Shown: positions 1 through 9,373 of the stretch, in pieces
Layout: each line of letters starts with the position of its first letter
How positions within the stretch are numbered: the stretch's first letter is position 1
Assembly: GCF_000826145.2 (NCBI RefSeq)
Contig: NZ_LN651337.1
Location: 809,774 to 873,773 of the forward strand
Direction of reading: 5' to 3'
Source: Sporosarcina koreensis
GTDB taxonomy: Bacteria; Bacillota; Bacilli; Bacillales_A; Planococcaceae
DNA: 64,000 nucleotides
Position numbers and translations under genes: made by a program
Notes under the pieces: model-generated
What the model saw: only the letters and a program-made list of their open reading frames with translations
The model's database searches: none
What the model was told of the DNA's origin: nothing

Positions 1-329
1 TTCCCTTTCATCTCCAGGCTTGTCCATGCTGCGTCCGTCGTCAGATAGAACACATAGCGGAACGGAGAGGACGCCAGATCGTTCGACAGCATGCTGCCGA
101 ATGACTGCATGTCCATGGACGGGGAATACGAGAAAGGAGGTGTCACCATGACCCTACCTTTGAACTGCTGTTCCATATAGGCGGACAGGTTCATGAGGAA
201 ATCACTGCCCGACGCACTGGCTTTCATGCGTCCTTCCGCCACTTCCATCTTGATGAGCGGGATGATCGCTGTGTCTATGTATTCTTTCTGCTGCAGGAAA
301 ACATTCATATCTTCTGCGTTCCAATTCAT
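1..329 (-). CDS. ypiF: YpiF-family protein (DUF2487), 3' end cut by window
   Basis: Reading the minus strand from the ATG at 329 gives an open frame of 109 codons that runs off the left edge, so the C-terminus is missing. The start reads MNWNAEDMNVFLQQ and has no signal peptide or membrane segment. The protein resembles B. subtilis YpiF (DUF2487), a small soluble protein of unknown function. The assignment rests partly on position: it follows ypiB, and in B. subtilis the next genes are qcrABC, encoding the cytochrome b6c-type menaquinol complex. Its role is not known. It begins 49 bases after the ypiB stop and is probably the last-but-unseen part of the aro-ypi transcription unit. Confidence 0.7.
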   Translation of the reverse strand, partial: MNWNAEDMNVFLQQKEYIDTAIIPLIKMEVAEGRMKASASGSDFLMNLSAYMEQQFKGRVMVTPPFSYSPSMDMQSFGSMLSNDLASSPFRYVFYLTTDAAWTSLEMKG

Positions 330-378
330 GGTGCCACACCTTTCTAATAGAGAAGAGACTCCATCTGATCAGACGGAG

Positions 379-933
379 TCAGTGCTCTTTCATGTCGTTC
401 AATTCATTCAGCATGCCGGACAGCGCCAGGAACCGCTCCTCATCGTTTGCATCCAGGGCTGCATCGACCTGCTTCATCAGCGTTTCCTTGGAGGCGGTCA
501 CGGCACTTTCATGCAGCAGCTGCCGGGCAAGCTTCCGGTCGCGCTCGCTCACCTGCTGATCTTCAGGAAAGTACGGGTTCTCTTCCAGGACGCTTGCATA
601 ATGAGGTGAACTGTTGCTTTTCTGGAAATTCAGCTGGATGTACATTTTTTCGTCAGGATGCAGTCGCAGATCATGGAACGATTTTTCCGCATCGGTTGTC
701 ATCAGGCTGCCTTTGTAAAAGCGGAAAGGCACGCCATTCGATTCAATTGCCGAAATGACCATCGCACGCGGACAAAAATGGGCATCCTCGGTGAAGTGAA
801 CATTCTCCAAAATCTTCTCATGGCTTAATAAGTAATTCAAGATCCATACGCATTCCCGGCGCTTCAGACGATAGCGCTTCAAAAACCACCTGATGAAATC
901 TTTTTTGGCAGCTACAGGAATCATGGCTTCCAT
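379..933 (-). CDS. ypiB: YpiB-family protein (UPF0302)
   Basis: This encodes 184 residues and no catalytic motif is known for the family. I start it at the ATG at 933 because AGGAGG lies seven bases upstream. A longer in-frame start would place ten extra residues inside the end of ypiA. The ypiA stop codon ends at 935, so the two genes are one base apart and the ypiB ribosome site lies within the last codons of ypiA, which suggests translational coupling. The protein has an aromatic, basic N-terminus (FIRWFLKRYRLKRRECVW) and an acidic C-terminal part. Similarity to B. subtilis YpiB and the conserved ypiA-ypiB-ypiF order support the name. Function is unknown. Confidence 0.8.
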   Translation of the reverse strand: MEAMIPVAAKKDFIRWFLKRYRLKRRECVWILNYLLSHEKILENVHFTEDAHFCPRAMVISAIESNGVPFRFYKGSLMTTDAEKSFHDLRLHPDEKMYIQLNFQKSNSSPHYASVLEENPYFPEDQQVSERDRKLARQLLHESAVTASKETLMKQVDAALDANDEERFLALSGMLNELNDMKEH

Positions 934-934
934 C

Positions 935-2206
935 TTATGCCTCCTCTTCTTCCTGATCCTCAAGAAAGGACGTCCACTCGGATTGACCCGGATCCAAAGC
1001 TGTCAGTTGTCTGACGATCCGGACCGCCTCTTCACGCCTGCCTTCTTCAAGCAGGAACGAAGCGAACCGCCCGAGGAATTCCGGGTCTTCCTTCATGCCA
1101 GTGTATGCCTGTGTGTAAGAAGCATATGCCTCTCCGAACCGCTCGGCATCCTCTTCGGCATACGCCTTGAATGCTGCCAGCAACGGAATTTCAAGCTGCT
1201 CTACAGGAGAAGCCTCCAGCAGATCGAGAAGTTCCCCGAAGGCGCCCTGCTGTTCATATAGCGACGCCAGGGAAATCCTGGCCTCTGTGTATTCAGGGTC
1301 GAGGGCCAGCGCTTCTGCAAAATGCGCTGCCGCTTCATCAGGCAGGCTGAGCTTCAGGGAAACCTTGCCGGCTGCCAGCTGCAGTTCTTTGTCATACTCG
1401 TCACGCCGTATCCCTTCGGTGAAGTATTCCAGCGCCCGGTCGTTCTCTTCCAGCATCAGGCTTGCCTGGCCGGCCAGCATATACGCAGAGAAGTAATCGG
1501 GATCCATTTCAAGCAATTCATCCAGATAGGTGAGCGCCTGCTGGGGAAGTCCGCTCTGGTAGTGGCTGTATGCTGCCCCGAACAGTGTATCCGGCATGAC
1601 ATCACCTTTTTGGATCAGGGCTTCATAATGCGGCAGAGCTTCTTCATAGGCGGCTCCTGCACTGAAGGCTTCCGCAATCCGGGCCTCGATCGCGAGCCCG
1701 GCCATCTCCTCCACCCCCCGTTCCTGAAGCAGGAGATACAGACGGGCGGCTTCCGCATATCTGCCGCTCCCGAGAAGCAGCTCGGCTTTGGCGAACAGGA
1801 TGACAGGCTGCTCCGGAGCGAGTGATTCAGCTTCGGTGATCTTGGACAATGCGACCTCCGCCATCCCGATTGTCTGATAATAATCGGCAAGCAGGACGAG
1901 TGACTGCACATATTCCTCTTCATCCGGCCTGATATCCGAAAGCAGCAGAAGGGCTTCGTCTTCACGGCCGAGTGCCATGAAGGCTTCCGCGCGGTCGATT
2001 TTAAGCTGCCCGGCGTCCGGCATCTGGGTTATCAGCGCCTCATACAAGCGGTCTGCCTGCGGAACGAGACCGACTTCCATCAGCAGGGATGCACTGTCGT
2101 AGACCATCCCGAGATCCGGATCCGACTCCAGCTGCCCCACCAGTTCTTCGACAGCCTCAAGATCACCTGTCATGATGCTTCTTTCCAGTTGCTGTATCTG
2201 TTCCAT
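935..2206 (-). CDS. ypiA: Tetratricopeptide-repeat protein YpiA
   Basis: The 423-residue product is almost entirely helical TPR-like repeats of about 34 residues, with recurring Ala/Leu/Tyr positions as in ALEYFTEGIRR and AAAHFAEALALDPEY. There is no signal peptide or membrane span, so it should be a cytosolic scaffold for protein contacts. The C-terminus is strongly acidic (EDQEEEEA). The start at 2206 has AAGGTG five bases upstream. It follows aroA by about 50 bases and sits in the same order as B. subtilis aroE-ypiA. The partner it binds is not indicated by the sequence, and the long open frames on the other strand here are shadows. Confidence 0.85.
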   Translation of the reverse strand: MEQIQQLERSIMTGDLEAVEELVGQLESDPDLGMVYDSASLLMEVGLVPQADRLYEALITQMPDAGQLKIDRAEAFMALGREDEALLLLSDIRPDEEEYVQSLVLLADYYQTIGMAEVALSKITEAESLAPEQPVILFAKAELLLGSGRYAEAARLYLLLQERGVEEMAGLAIEARIAEAFSAGAAYEEALPHYEALIQKGDVMPDTLFGAAYSHYQSGLPQQALTYLDELLEMDPDYFSAYMLAGQASLMLEENDRALEYFTEGIRRDEYDKELQLAAGKVSLKLSLPDEAAAHFAEALALDPEYTEARISLASLYEQQGAFGELLDLLEASPVEQLEIPLLAAFKAYAEEDAERFGEAYASYTQAYTGMKEDPEFLGRFASFLLEEGRREEAVRIVRQLTALDPGQSEWTSFLEDQEEEEA

Positions 2207-2257
2207 AGTTTCACCTTCCCGCGCATGTTGTATACACGACGCTGATCGTCTTTTACG

Positions 2258-3553
2258 TTACATCAGAGACTGCAGATCATCAAAGAATCCCGGATAGGAG
2301 ACATCGATGCAGCCGGCATCCTCTATTGAGACAGGCCCGTCCGCTGCAAGAGCGGCAATTGCAGCCATCATCCCGAGCCGGTGGTCTCCGTTCGATGACA
2401 GGACGGCCCCTTTCAGCTTTGCCGGCCCTTTGATGATCATGCCGTCGGGCGTCGGCTCGATGTCCGCACCGAGCTTCCGGAGTTCTGTACAGACCGCTTC
2501 GATCCGGTCGGTCTCTTTGACACGGAGTTCTCCGGCATCCCTGATGACAGTCGTCCCTTCCGCCTGTGTCGCCAACAGAGCGATGACAGGGAGTTCATCG
2601 ATCAGCCGCGGAATGAGGTCCCCTCCGATTTCCACAGCTTCCAGCCGGCCTGCTCTTACAGTTATGTCGCCGTACGGCTCGCCTGCAGCCTCGGGATCCG
2701 GACTCTGCACAACATCCGCCCCCATGCCGGTCAGCACATCGATGATGCCTGTACGGGTCGGGTTGAGACCGACTCCCCTGAACGTAACCGAACTGCCCGG
2801 CACCATGGCGGCTGCACACATGAAGAAAGCGGCGGATGAAATATCACCCGGCACTTTAACCGAAGCCGCCGTAAGCCGCTGACCGCCCTCGATTGCCACG
2901 TTTCCATCCTCTGCAATGACTGCAGCGCCAAACTGCTCAAGCATCCGTTCCGTGTGATCGCGGGATACCGTTTTTTCCTTCACGGTGGTTGTGCCTGCCG
3001 CCGAGACGCCCGCGAGCAGGATAGCCGATTTCACTTGTGCACTTGCGACCGGCATCTCATACTGGATGCCCTGCAGCTGTCTTCCTTCCACAGTCAGCGG
3101 AAGGGTGCCCCCGCCTCCTTCATAGTCGAAAGCGGCACCCATCGCAGCCAGCGGATCCGTCACCCGTCTCATCGGACGCTTGCACAAATACCGGTCACCC
3201 GTGACGGTCGCCGTGACCGATGAGCCTGCCAGAATTCCGAGCAGCAGTCTCGCTGTCGTGCCTGAATTGCCTGCATCCAGAGGGAGGGAAGATGATTTCC
3301 ATCCCGCCATCCCCGGACTTTTCACCGTCACATCTGTCCCCTCCCGTTCGATCACTGCACCGAGCCGGGAGAATATGCTGATTGTCGACAGGCAGTCTTC
3401 CCCTGCTAAAAACCCGCTGATCGTGGTCGTGCCTTCCGCCATCCCGCCGAGCATGACTGCACGATGGGAGATCGATTTGTCTCCCGGGACACGCAGCTCC
3501 CCTTTCAGCGGGCCGCCGTGGAATGAGACTTCGTGTATATCCATTTTCTCCAT
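2258..3553 (-). CDS. aroA: EPSP synthase (3-phosphoshikimate 1-carboxyvinyltransferase)
   Basis: AroA (called AroE in B. subtilis) transfers enolpyruvate from PEP to shikimate-3-phosphate, the sixth shikimate-pathway step. The 431-residue protein shows the N-terminal PGDKSISHRA substrate-binding motif near residue 24 and the late DHRLGMMAAI segment near residue 395, both hallmarks of the family. I choose the ATG at 3553, which has GGGGG followed by a seven-base spacer; an upstream in-frame start at 3571 would overlap tyrA. The tyrA stop ends at 3568, 15 bases away. It is the last aromatic-pathway gene of the aro cluster before ypiA. Confidence 0.96.
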   Translation of the reverse strand: MEKMDIHEVSFHGGPLKGELRVPGDKSISHRAVMLGGMAEGTTTISGFLAGEDCLSTISIFSRLGAVIEREGTDVTVKSPGMAGWKSSSLPLDAGNSGTTARLLLGILAGSSVTATVTGDRYLCKRPMRRVTDPLAAMGAAFDYEGGGGTLPLTVEGRQLQGIQYEMPVASAQVKSAILLAGVSAAGTTTVKEKTVSRDHTERMLEQFGAAVIAEDGNVAIEGGQRLTAASVKVPGDISSAAFFMCAAAMVPGSSVTFRGVGLNPTRTGIIDVLTGMGADVVQSPDPEAAGEPYGDITVRAGRLEAVEIGGDLIPRLIDELPVIALLATQAEGTTVIRDAGELRVKETDRIEAVCTELRKLGADIEPTPDGMIIKGPAKLKGAVLSSNGDHRLGMMAAIAALAADGPVSIEDAGCIDVSYPGFFDDLQSLM

Positions 3554-3567
3554 TATAAGCACCCCCG

Positions 3568-4680
3568 TCAAAGTATTTGCATGGAATAATCCGTTTCACT
3601 GCCAAGTGCGTCATAGGCCTGGTTCCGCTCTCTCGCAGAGCGGAAACTGATAACCAGGATCCCGTATACATCCGTACGCGTTTCAACGATCCGGATGTTC
3701 GTCAGGCTGATTTCATGAGATGCCAGAATGTGAGTGATCTCCGAAATGACGCCCGGATGATCCGGTACGTCGATATGCAGATCGAATTGCATGTACAGCG
3801 CACCCTGTGCGGCATTTTCAGAGACTGCCGGCAGTTCGTCCCTGTATCGTTTCGCTTCCGTGAAATACGCTTCCACTTCTTGTGGGTCGCTGTGTGCAAG
3901 CATCCGTCCCACCTGCGCCATTTCGTCTGCCCAGCGATCCAGCTGCGCGGCTAATTCGGTCCTGTTCTGGAGTGTGATATCCCGCCACATGACCGGATCT
4001 GCGGAAGCGATCCGGGTAAGATCCCGGAAACCGCCTGCGGCCAGGCGTCTGATGAACGGCCGGCTGTCTTCCTGATCCGCCAGCAGGTTGACGAGGGACG
4101 AAGCGATGATATGAGGGAAATGGCTGACAACCGCAGTCATCTTGTCATGTTCACCAGCATCCAGCACAGCCAGCTTTCCCATCGTCACAGCCAGAAGGTC
4201 CTGCAGCCGTTTCAAGTCTTCTTCAGCACATCCGGGAGGCGGCGTCAGGATGTAATAAGCGTTCTCGAACAGATGGCCGATGGCTGCTGAGATACCGCTC
4301 TTATGCGACCCTGCCATCGGATGCCCTCCGATGAAGGTGGTTCCGTTGGCCAGCAGGCCATCCGCAGCTTCCATGATCGGCAGCTTCGTGCTGCCTGTAT
4401 CGGTCACGATGACCGTGTCCTTCAGTTCCCAGGAAGCCGCTTCCTGCAGCAATGCTGCAGCCGCAGAAACAGGTACGGCAAGAATTACGAAATCAGCGTC
4501 TTTTGCCGCCGCCCGGGCGGACGGAGCGACCGCATCGATGATCCCCCGGCGGTATGCCTCGTCCGCAGACTTATACGAGCGGTCGAAGCCCGTAATTGTG
4601 ACGCCCTGACCGCGCTTCAGTGCCAATGCCAGTGACCCGCCGATCAGCCCGAGTCCTATGATCGATACATGTGTTGTCAT
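3568..4680 (-). CDS. tyrA: Prephenate dehydrogenase with C-terminal ACT domain
   Basis: TyrA oxidatively decarboxylates prephenate to 4-hydroxyphenylpyruvate, the tyrosine precursor, using NAD. The 370-residue protein opens with the Rossmann motif GLGLIGGS at residues 9-16, has the conserved GGHPMAGSHKSG near residue 120, and ends in an ACT domain from about residue 295 (DHPGVISEITHIL). ACT domains usually sense an amino acid, here probably tyrosine. The ATG at 4680 has GAGGG seven bases upstream. The hisC stop is four bases away, so translation is probably coupled. Order hisC-tyrA-aroA matches B. subtilis. Confidence 0.95.
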   Translation of the reverse strand: MTTHVSIIGLGLIGGSLALALKRGQGVTITGFDRSYKSADEAYRRGIIDAVAPSARAAAKDADFVILAVPVSAAAALLQEAASWELKDTVIVTDTGSTKLPIMEAADGLLANGTTFIGGHPMAGSHKSGISAAIGHLFENAYYILTPPPGCAEEDLKRLQDLLAVTMGKLAVLDAGEHDKMTAVVSHFPHIIASSLVNLLADQEDSRPFIRRLAAGGFRDLTRIASADPVMWRDITLQNRTELAAQLDRWADEMAQVGRMLAHSDPQEVEAYFTEAKRYRDELPAVSENAAQGALYMQFDLHIDVPDHPGVISEITHILASHEISLTNIRIVETRTDVYGILVISFRSARERNQAYDALGSETDYSMQIL

Positions 4681-4684
4681 CCTA

Positions 4685-5776
4685 TTACCCTCTGTCTGTA
4701 AGTATTGCTGACAATGCGTTGAAAAAACCGTCATTCTGTTCTTCAGAACCGATTGTCACCCGGATGCGGTTCGGAGTCCCGAGGAGATTCCCGCTCCGTA
4801 CGATGAACCCTTCCTTCAGCAGCAGCTCTGCCGCTTCGTCTGCATCCATCGGCACTTCCAGCAGGACGAAGTTCGCTTCCGACCGGTTGACATGCAGACC
4901 ATGCTCACGCGCAAACTGTTCAAAGCGTTTTTTCTGCTCGGCGTTTTCCGTACGGCAGCGGCTGATGAATTCCTGATCCTCGAGCGCTTGTTCCGCAGCA
5001 GCAAGTGCGAGCGAGCCCGTATTGAACGGATTCCGGACTTTGTTCAGCTCCGTAATGACATCCGGCGAACCGATTGCGTATCCGATCCGGAACGAAGCCA
5101 GGCCGTATGCTTTGGAGAAGGTGCGGAGGATGACCAGATTCGGGAACTGCCCGAGCCATCGGACCGGGTCCTTATAGGTTTTGTCAGTTATGTACTCGTA
5201 ATAGGCTTCATCCAGGACGACCAAAATATTGGACGGCACTTGTTCCAGGAACTTGAAAAGCCGGTCCGACGGCAGCAGGTCACCGGTCGGATTGTTGGGT
5301 GAACAGATCCAGATCACGGACGTCGACGCGTCTGTCGCTTCCAGGAACTTATCGAGGTCATGCTGGCCATCGATAAGCGGGATTTCGCGCACGTCCGCCC
5401 CTTCTATGCGGGCATTGTGGGCATATTGGGGAAATGTCGGAGACGGCATGATCGTATTGCTCTGCGGCGTCAGGAGTGCCCTTGCGATGATGGTGATCAA
5501 GTCATCGGACCCGTTCCCGAGCAGGATCATGGACTCATCAGCACCGACAATTCCCGATAGCTTGGACTTCAATGCAGGCCTTCCCGTCTCCGGATAGATC
5601 TCATACTGGATGAGTGCCTGTTCCAGGAAGGTGCGCACTGAAGGCGCGCAGCCGTGAGGATTTTCATTGGACGCAAGTTTTTCGATCGTGCGGATGCCAT
5701 ATTCCTTCTGCACATCTTCGATCGATCGGCCCGGTTTGTAAGGTTTCATAGCCGACAGGGCGGTTTTCCATTTCAT
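4685..5776 (-). CDS. hisC: Histidinol-phosphate / aromatic aminotransferase
   Basis: HisC is a PLP-dependent class I/II aminotransferase. In B. subtilis the enzyme from this locus serves both histidine synthesis and the transamination of phenylpyruvate and hydroxyphenylpyruvate, which fits its place beside tyrA. The protein has 363 residues, with SNENPHG near residue 37 and the PLP-lysine segment RTFSKAYGLASFRIGYA near residue 220. Two in-frame ATGs lie at 5782 and 5776. The second is preferred because GAGG lies nine bases ahead of it and only three ahead of the first. It follows aroH directly; the trp operon found there in B. subtilis is absent. Confidence 0.94.
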   Translation of the reverse strand: MKWKTALSAMKPYKPGRSIEDVQKEYGIRTIEKLASNENPHGCAPSVRTFLEQALIQYEIYPETGRPALKSKLSGIVGADESMILLGNGSDDLITIIARALLTPQSNTIMPSPTFPQYAHNARIEGADVREIPLIDGQHDLDKFLEATDASTSVIWICSPNNPTGDLLPSDRLFKFLEQVPSNILVVLDEAYYEYITDKTYKDPVRWLGQFPNLVILRTFSKAYGLASFRIGYAIGSPDVITELNKVRNPFNTGSLALAAAEQALEDQEFISRCRTENAEQKKRFEQFAREHGLHVNRSEANFVLLEVPMDADEAAELLLKEGFIVRSGNLLGTPNRIRVTIGSEEQNDGFFNALSAILTDRG

Positions 5777-5796
5777 CTGCATTCACCTCGGTTTAG

Positions 5797-6165
5797 TTAT
5801 TGCCCGGCAAGATCCGGTCTCAGCTTCACGGCATCATTCATGTAGACATGCCGGATATCTTTCTGTCCGATGGATGTATTCGCGTGCATAAGCACCCGGA
5901 TACAGAGCGGCATGCCCCCCGCCACGTCCATCTCGTGCATGCACATGACCGGGACATACGTCCAGCCTTCTATTGTACGGACTGCCTTCGCCGGAAACGC
6001 CGATGTCACATCCACTGTAGTGGAAATGAGGACGGATGCGATATCGTCCGGCAGCAGATTGTTCTCCTGCGCCATCTGCTTCACCAGCTGAGCTGTCACC
6101 TCCAGCACCGCCTGCTCTTCATCGCACGCGACTGTTGTCGCTCCCCTGATTCCTCTGACTGTCAT
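5797..6165 (-). CDS. aroH: Monofunctional chorismate mutase, AroH class
   Basis: AroH converts chorismate to prephenate. The 122-residue protein starts MTVRGIRGATTV, matching the trimeric AroH class rather than the helical AroQ class. Arg and Glu residues of the active site (RGIRGATTV near residue 4, EMDVAGGMPLCIRVLMH near 100) are visible. The ATG overlaps the aroB stop as ATGA, so it is probably translated from ribosomes finishing aroB. GGGG lies eight bases upstream. Together with tyrA and hisC it directs chorismate to tyrosine and phenylalanine. Length is close to the 127 residues usual for B. subtilis. Confidence 0.95.
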   Translation of the reverse strand: MTVRGIRGATTVACDEEQAVLEVTAQLVKQMAQENNLLPDDIASVLISTTVDVTSAFPAKAVRTIEGWTYVPVMCMHEMDVAGGMPLCIRVLMHANTSIGQKDIRHVYMNDAVKLRPDLAGQ

Positions 6166-7268
6166 CTGCGCATCCCCTCTCCCACCCGTTTTTGGAGTTC
6201 GGCAAAGGCTGTTTCAGCCGTCTTCTCCGGCACTTGTGTGATGAATGGCTGACCCAGCTGCTCCAGCACCACGAAAACAAGGTTGCCGTATTCCGCCTTT
6301 TTATCTTTTTTCATGTATGTCAGGATCGGCTCGAACGGTATCTCCAGAATACGCTCCATCGGATACGCTGCATCCTGCGCGAAGCGGATGAAGCGGTCCG
6401 TCAGCGTCCTGTCCGTTCTGCCGTAGGTTTCACTGAGCAGCAGGCTGTATGCCATCCCGATCATGACACATTCGCCGTGACTGAGGGTCCCGTACCCGAG
6501 ATGAGCCTCCACGGCATGGCCGAGTGTGTGACCGAAATTCAAGTATTTCCGCCGGCCGCCTTCGAAGACATCCTGTTCCACGATTTCCGTCTTGACCCGG
6601 ATTCCTTTGACGAGTTCCTCTTCCAGCTCGGAAGCAGGCAATTTCGGGAACTGGCGGTTATTCAGCAATGACTCCGTCCAGCCGGCATCCGAGATGAATG
6701 CATGCTTCAGCAATTCCGCCATACCCGACCGGATTTCCCTGTCCGGCAGCGTGGTGAATAAGTCCGTTTCGAACAGGACAGCTGCGGGCTGATGGAATGC
6801 ACCGACCATATTTTTGCCTTCGGGCATATTGATGGCCGTCTTGCCGCCTACCGCACTGTCATGAGCAAGTATGGTCGTCGGACATTGCACAAATGGAATC
6901 CCTCTCATGAAAGTGGCTGCAACGAATCCGGTCAGATCACCGCAGGCTCCGCCGCCGAACGCAATAAGAAGGGAATTTCGGGTGAAATTGTTCTGCAGCA
7001 GGAACGACTGGCTCGCAAGGAAGCTGTCCGCTGATTTACAGGATTCACCGGACGGCAGCAGGCGCACCATGTAAGGGATCCCCGTGTCCTGCAGAGCTTC
7101 CTCAAGTATGTGCAAATGAAGTCCGGCAGCTGTTTCATCCGCAAATACCGCCACTTTGTCCTTGCCTGCAAACAGCTCCCGGCAGTCATGCGGCAAGTGC
7201 CTGTAGACGTCCGTTCCGATCAGGACGTCATAGGGGGTGCCGCCTGCACGGACAGTGATCTGTTCCAT
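6162..7268 (-). CDS. aroB: 3-dehydroquinate synthase
   Basis: AroB cyclises DAHP to 3-dehydroquinate, the second shikimate-pathway step, using NAD and a metal. The 368-residue protein carries the nucleotide-binding GGGACGDLTGFVAATFMRG segment, metal ligands in GMAELLKHAF and the HTLGHAVEAHLGYGTLSHGE region. The ATG at 7268 is chosen because GGAG is eight bases upstream; a TTG two codons earlier has only a two-base spacer. The aroC stop is two bases before the start. The gene overlaps aroH by four bases, as expected for an operon. Confidence 0.96.
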   Translation of the reverse strand: MEQITVRAGGTPYDVLIGTDVYRHLPHDCRELFAGKDKVAVFADETAAGLHLHILEEALQDTGIPYMVRLLPSGESCKSADSFLASQSFLLQNNFTRNSLLIAFGGGACGDLTGFVAATFMRGIPFVQCPTTILAHDSAVGGKTAINMPEGKNMVGAFHQPAAVLFETDLFTTLPDREIRSGMAELLKHAFISDAGWTESLLNNRQFPKLPASELEEELVKGIRVKTEIVEQDVFEGGRRKYLNFGHTLGHAVEAHLGYGTLSHGECVMIGMAYSLLLSETYGRTDRTLTDRFIRFAQDAAYPMERILEIPFEPILTYMKKDKKAEYGNLVFVVLEQLGQPFITQVPEKTAETAFAELQKRVGEGMRR

Positions 7269-7270
7269 TG

Positions 7271-8452
7271 TCAAAACTCCTTCGCGTAGCGTCTGTATTG
7301 GTCGACATCCTCTTTCAGGCCGTCCATTTCAAATGACCGGAATTCTTCGATGATCACTTTGGCAAGCTCGGTTGCGATGACATGCTCCGCTACTACGGAA
7401 GCAGCAGGAACCGCACAAGGATCGGAACGTTCGATCGTGGCAGTGAACGGTTCTTTCGAGTCGATATCGACACTTTCGAGCGGTTTGTAAAGCGTCGGGA
7501 TCGGCTTCATGACCCCTCGTATGATGATCGGCATTCCTGTCGACATTCCGCCCTCCAGTCCGCCGAGACGATTCGTCTTCCTGTAATAGCCTCTCTCTTC
7601 CGACCAGGCGATTTCGTCATGTACATCACTGCCGAAACGCTTGGCCATCTCGAATCCGATGCCGAATTCGACACCCTTGAACGCATTGATGGACATCATC
7701 GCAGCAGCGAGGCGGCCATCGAGTTTACGGTCGAACTGGACGTAACTGCCCATTCCCGGCGGGCAGCCCTCAATCACGACTTCCACGACGCCTCCGAGCG
7801 TATCTCCCCTGCCTTTCGCATCGTCGATCGCCTCGACCATGGCCGGTGAAGCTGCAGGATCTGCACAATAGACCGGATCTTCTTCCACGCGCTTCCTGAT
7901 TTCGTCTGCGGACAAGCATGCGGCGGTATCGGGGTCTGCCGTGATGCCTCCGATCTCAATGACATGTGCAGCTGTCCGGATGCCCAGTTCACGCAGGAAC
8001 TGTTTCGCGACCGCTCCGGCTGCGACACGCATCGTCGTCTCACGCGCAGAGGACCGTTCCAGTACATTCCGCAAATCCCGATGGCCGTATTTGATGCCGC
8101 CCACCAAGTCGGCATGACCCGGACGCGGCCGTGTAATCTGCCGTTTGATATCTTCAGGACGGATATCTTCACCAAGAGGCTCAATGCCCATGATGGATGT
8201 CCAATGTTTCCAATCATCATTGACCACTGTCAACGTGATCGGGGAGCCGAGCGTCTTCCCATGCCGGACGCCGGATGAGATGACGACCTGATCCTTTTCG
8301 ATCTGCATTCTCCGTCCGCGTCCATGGCCTCCCTGACGTCTGCTGAGTTCCTTCGTAATCATTTCCGCAGTCAGCGGCAGCTGTGCGGGTATCCCTTCAA
8401 TGATGGCTGTCAGCTCAGGGCCGTGTGATTCACCAGCTGTCAGTACTCTCAT
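7271..8452 (-). CDS. aroC: Chorismate synthase
   Basis: AroC (AroF in B. subtilis) removes phosphate from EPSP to make chorismate and needs reduced FMN. The 393-residue protein begins [17 protein letters not shown], the family signature, and later has [12 protein letters not shown] and [17 protein letters not shown]. The ATG at 8452 has AGGGGG eight bases upstream; the 19 extra in-frame residues upstream are not conserved-looking. It is the first gene of the aro cluster. The stretch between it and the cheR terminator (8453-8540) must hold the promoter, but I see no convincing -35/-10 pair there. Confidence 0.96.
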   Translation of the reverse strand: MRVLTAGESHGPELTAIIEGIPAQLPLTAEMITKELSRRQGGHGRGRRMQIEKDQVVISSGVRHGKTLGSPITLTVVNDDWKHWTSIMGIEPLGEDIRPEDIKRQITRPRPGHADLVGGIKYGHRDLRNVLERSSARETTMRVAAGAVAKQFLRELGIRTAAHVIEIGGITADPDTAACLSADEIRKRVEEDPVYCADPAASPAMVEAIDDAKGRGDTLGGVVEVVIEGCPPGMGSYVQFDRKLDGRLAAAMMSINAFKGVEFGIGFEMAKRFGSDVHDEIAWSEERGYYRKTNRLGGLEGGMSTGMPIIIRGVMKPIPTLYKPLESVDIDSKEPFTATIERSDPCAVPAASVVAEHVIATELAKVIIEEFRSFEMDGLKEDVDQYRRYAKEF

Positions 8453-8540
8453 CTGATCATCCCCCTTTTGGCCACGCTTGGAATGTGACCATTGATAGCA
8501 CTTTACCAAACTACAATCGTGTTGACTACTTGTTTAAATG

Positions 8541-8567
8541 AAAAAAACCGGAAAACTCCGGTTTTTT
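8541..8567 (-). terminator. Intrinsic terminator after cheR
   Basis: On the minus strand an 11-base stem (AAAAAACCGGA / TCCGGTTTTTT) with a four-base loop ends in a T-run. The TGA stop of cheR lies at its upstream edge (8567-8569). It separates cheR from the aro genes, which in B. subtilis belong to one continuous supra-operon. Confidence 0.85.
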
Positions 8568-9337
8568 CATAATTTCTTATAAAAGAACGTATCTTCCGAC
8601 TCGAGGCCGTACCGGTCGGGACTGAAAATCTGCTCAGTACTGCCAACAAATAGGATGCCGCCGGGCTTCAAAGCTTTCGCAAAGCTGGAATAGATCTGGT
8701 CTTTCGCCTCTTCCGTGAAATAGATCATGACATTCCGGCAGACGATCAGATCGTAGTCGCTGCCATAGCTGTCTTCAAGCAGGTTATGCTTCTTGAAGGA
8801 GACCGTACGTTTCACTTCATCGGTCACCTGGAAGAACTGGCCTTCCTGTGTGAAATACTTCTTCTTCACATCAGCCGGCACCTCTTTCAGCGAACGCTCC
8901 GGATACAGTCCGACTTTCGCTTTTTCAATGACACCCTGGTCCAGATCGGTGGCTGTGATGGATACTTCGCGGAGCGGCATATGATTCGATAGAACCATGG
9001 CCATGGAATACGGTTCTTCGCCTGTCGAACAGGCGGCACTCCAGCATTTCAGTTTTTTGGAATTCTCCAGCAGCTGCGGGATGATCTTACGGTCAAGGAC
9101 TTCCCATCTGGATCCGTTGCGGTAAAATTCAGACACGTTGATGGTCATCCTGTCCAGAAACTCATCCATCATCGCCTGATCACTGCTGATGAGCTCGAAG
9201 TATTCCATGAAGTCCCGGCATTTCCGTTTCTCATACAGCGATGTCAGCCGGCGTTTCATCTGTGCCTCTTTATAGAGAGACAGGTCGATTCCTGTCTTCT
9301 TCTTCACATTGGCTATGAACTGCGTATAATCCGACAC
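8567..9337 (-). CDS. cheR: Chemotaxis protein methyltransferase CheR
   Basis: CheR methylates glutamates of chemoreceptors with S-adenosylmethionine. The 256-residue protein has the N-terminal helical domain, the NVSEFYRNG motif near residue 67, the SAM-binding STGEEPYSMAM near residue 103 and CRNVMIYF near residue 200. It sits between ndk and aroC, its place in B. subtilis, isolated from other chemotaxis genes. A short terminator hairpin lies right at its 3' end. Its presence implies a motile organism or ancestor. No unusual residues were seen. Confidence 0.95.
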   Translation of the reverse strand: MSDYTQFIANVKKKTGIDLSLYKEAQMKRRLTSLYEKRKCRDFMEYFELISSDQAMMDEFLDRMTINVSEFYRNGSRWEVLDRKIIPQLLENSKKLKCWSAACSTGEEPYSMAMVLSNHMPLREVSITATDLDQGVIEKAKVGLYPERSLKEVPADVKKKYFTQEGQFFQVTDEVKRTVSFKKHNLLEDSYGSDYDLIVCRNVMIYFTEEAKDQIYSSFAKALKPGGILFVGSTEQIFSPDRYGLESEDTFFYKKL

Positions 9338-9373
9338 GATTCTGCCCCCGTTCCCTTGCTCGTTATGTATAAC

